A stretch of 6,549 nt of DNA, from the NCBI GenBank assembly GCA_937892995.1, contig CALBJS010000059.1, positions 1 through 6,549 on the forward strand. The letters are read 5' to 3'. Made by a program: the position numbers and the translations under genes. A model generated the notes under the pieces. That model did no database searches, was not told where the DNA came from, and saw only the letters and a list, made by a program, of their open reading frames with translations. This document shows, in pieces, positions 5,932 to 6,549 of the stretch. The stretch is from an uncultured Peptococcaceae bacterium. Lineage in GTDB: Bacteria > Bacillota > Desulfitobacteriia > Desulfitobacteriales > Syntrophobotulaceae. Positions within the stretch are counted from its first letter, which is position 1, and every line of letters begins with the position of its first letter.

Positions 5932-6549
5932 TTAATTCAATGGTTCGATAAACATCACTCGTTCAATCTTAGACAACTCCCCTATTTCTTTAATTACTTT
6001 TTCTTCTATTTTTTCATCTGTCTCGATAATAGCCAGAGCCCTTTTCCCTTTACCTTCTCTTGATACTCTCATCTGAGCAATATTAATTCCAACAACCGCT
6101 AAAACCTTGGTTATTTCCGCTACCATCCCGGGGGAATCCGCATACATCAAAAGAAGAGTAGGATACTCGCCCGTTATTTCAACCCTAAATTCATTTACTT
6201 CTGTTATCACTATTCTACCCCCACCGATAGAACATCCTGTGATCTGAGCCTTTTCTCCTTCAGTTCCAGTCAAATAAAACCTCGCCGTATTAGGATGTAC
6301 CTCTCCCAAATCAACACTATCGAAAATAACGCTCACCTCTGCTTCTTCAGCAATTTTAGGAGCAAACCTTATCTTCTCATCATCCGGCTGTATTCCTAAA
6401 AGTCCTGCTATTAAGGCTAAATGCGTTCCGTGCCCTTTCCCCGTCTCGGCAAAAGAACCATGCAGTAAAATCCTTGCTTCTTTAAGTTTTGTTCCCAGAA
6501 TCTTTCTAGCCATGAGCCCCAGCCTAACTGCCCCCGCCGTATGCGAACT
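5932..6549 (-). CDS. sdaAB: L-serine dehydratase, iron-sulfur-dependent, beta subunit, 5' end missing
   Basis: The beta subunit pairs with SdaAA to form the serine-degrading enzyme. The frame runs through the right edge: residues before the Met at 6513 read SSHTAGAVRLGL, the conserved (GPS)SSHTAG segment near the family's N-terminus. That Met is therefore internal, and perhaps 15-20 residues are missing. The visible part has 205 residues ending in TAA at 5932. Numbering from the edge, HGSFAETGKGHGTH (30-43) and HPNT (85-88) are typical of the substrate-side domain and SIGGG (107-111) follows. A C-terminal ACT domain covers about 130-203, with DSPGMVAEITKVL at its core. In this family the ACT domain is thought to bind serine and control activity. 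The gene lies first in the visible sdaAB-sdaAA-recG series. Its promoter lies outside the window, and I see no convincing terminator after its stop. Confidence 0.96.
   Translation of the reverse strand, partial: SSHTAGAVRLGLMARKILGTKLKEARILLHGSFAETGKGHGTHLALIAGLLGIQPDDEKIRFAPKIAEEAEVSVIFDSVDLGEVHPNTARFYLTGTEGEKAQITGCSIGGGRIVITEVNEFRVEITGEYPTLLLMYADSPGMVAEITKVLAVVGINIAQMRVSREGKGKRALAIIETDEKIEEKVIKEIGELSKIERVMFIEPLN

Noticed and set aside
6511..6513. ATG at 6513 as the start of sdaAB
   Set aside because: The codons before it encode the conserved SSHTAG motif in frame, so the true start lies beyond the window.

Overview
The window looks like a chromosomal stretch from an endospore-forming Firmicute, most likely a clostridial or Peptococcaceae-type organism of moderate GC. 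Three things point there. The order sdaAB-sdaAA-recG is the arrangement I know from Bacillus subtilis and many Clostridia. A short reading frame after recG resembles the N-terminal half of alpha/beta-type small acid-soluble spore proteins. Strong AGGAGGT ribosome binding sites precede two of the genes. The exact genus cannot be fixed from the sequence.

Layout: positions 1-2117 (+) hold a P-type Ca2+-transporting ATPase of the SERCA/PMCA (P2) class, cut by the left edge. Positions 2118-2452 are a convergent intergenic zone. It contains a perfect 9-bp hairpin that can end transcription from both sides and a 41-residue lysine-rich spore-protein-like gene (2239-2364, -). It also holds a possible sigma-G-type promoter and a weak recG terminator candidate. 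Positions 2453-4822 (-) encode RecG helicase with an extra N-terminal domain. Positions 4858-5718 (-) encode the alpha subunit of iron-sulfur L-serine dehydratase. Positions 5932-6549 (-) encode its beta subunit, cut by the right edge. The 213 bp between the two dehydratase subunits hold a roughly 165-bp imperfect palindrome with CTAACG ends that looks like an inserted miniature element.

How the genes work together: SdaAB and SdaAA form one [4Fe-4S] enzyme that converts L-serine to pyruvate and ammonia, with an ACT domain on the beta subunit. RecG, read from the same strand about 35 bp after sdaAA, remodels stalled replication forks and is probably co-transcribed. The spore-protein-like gene may be a read-through cistron or may have its own forespore promoter. 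The Ca2+ ATPase is an independent, convergent unit.

Most of the window is conserved housekeeping DNA. The parts worth a second look are the palindromic element placed directly against the sdaAA ribosome binding site and the unusually short spore-protein-like gene. I see no CRISPR array, tRNA, rRNA, transposase or phage gene.
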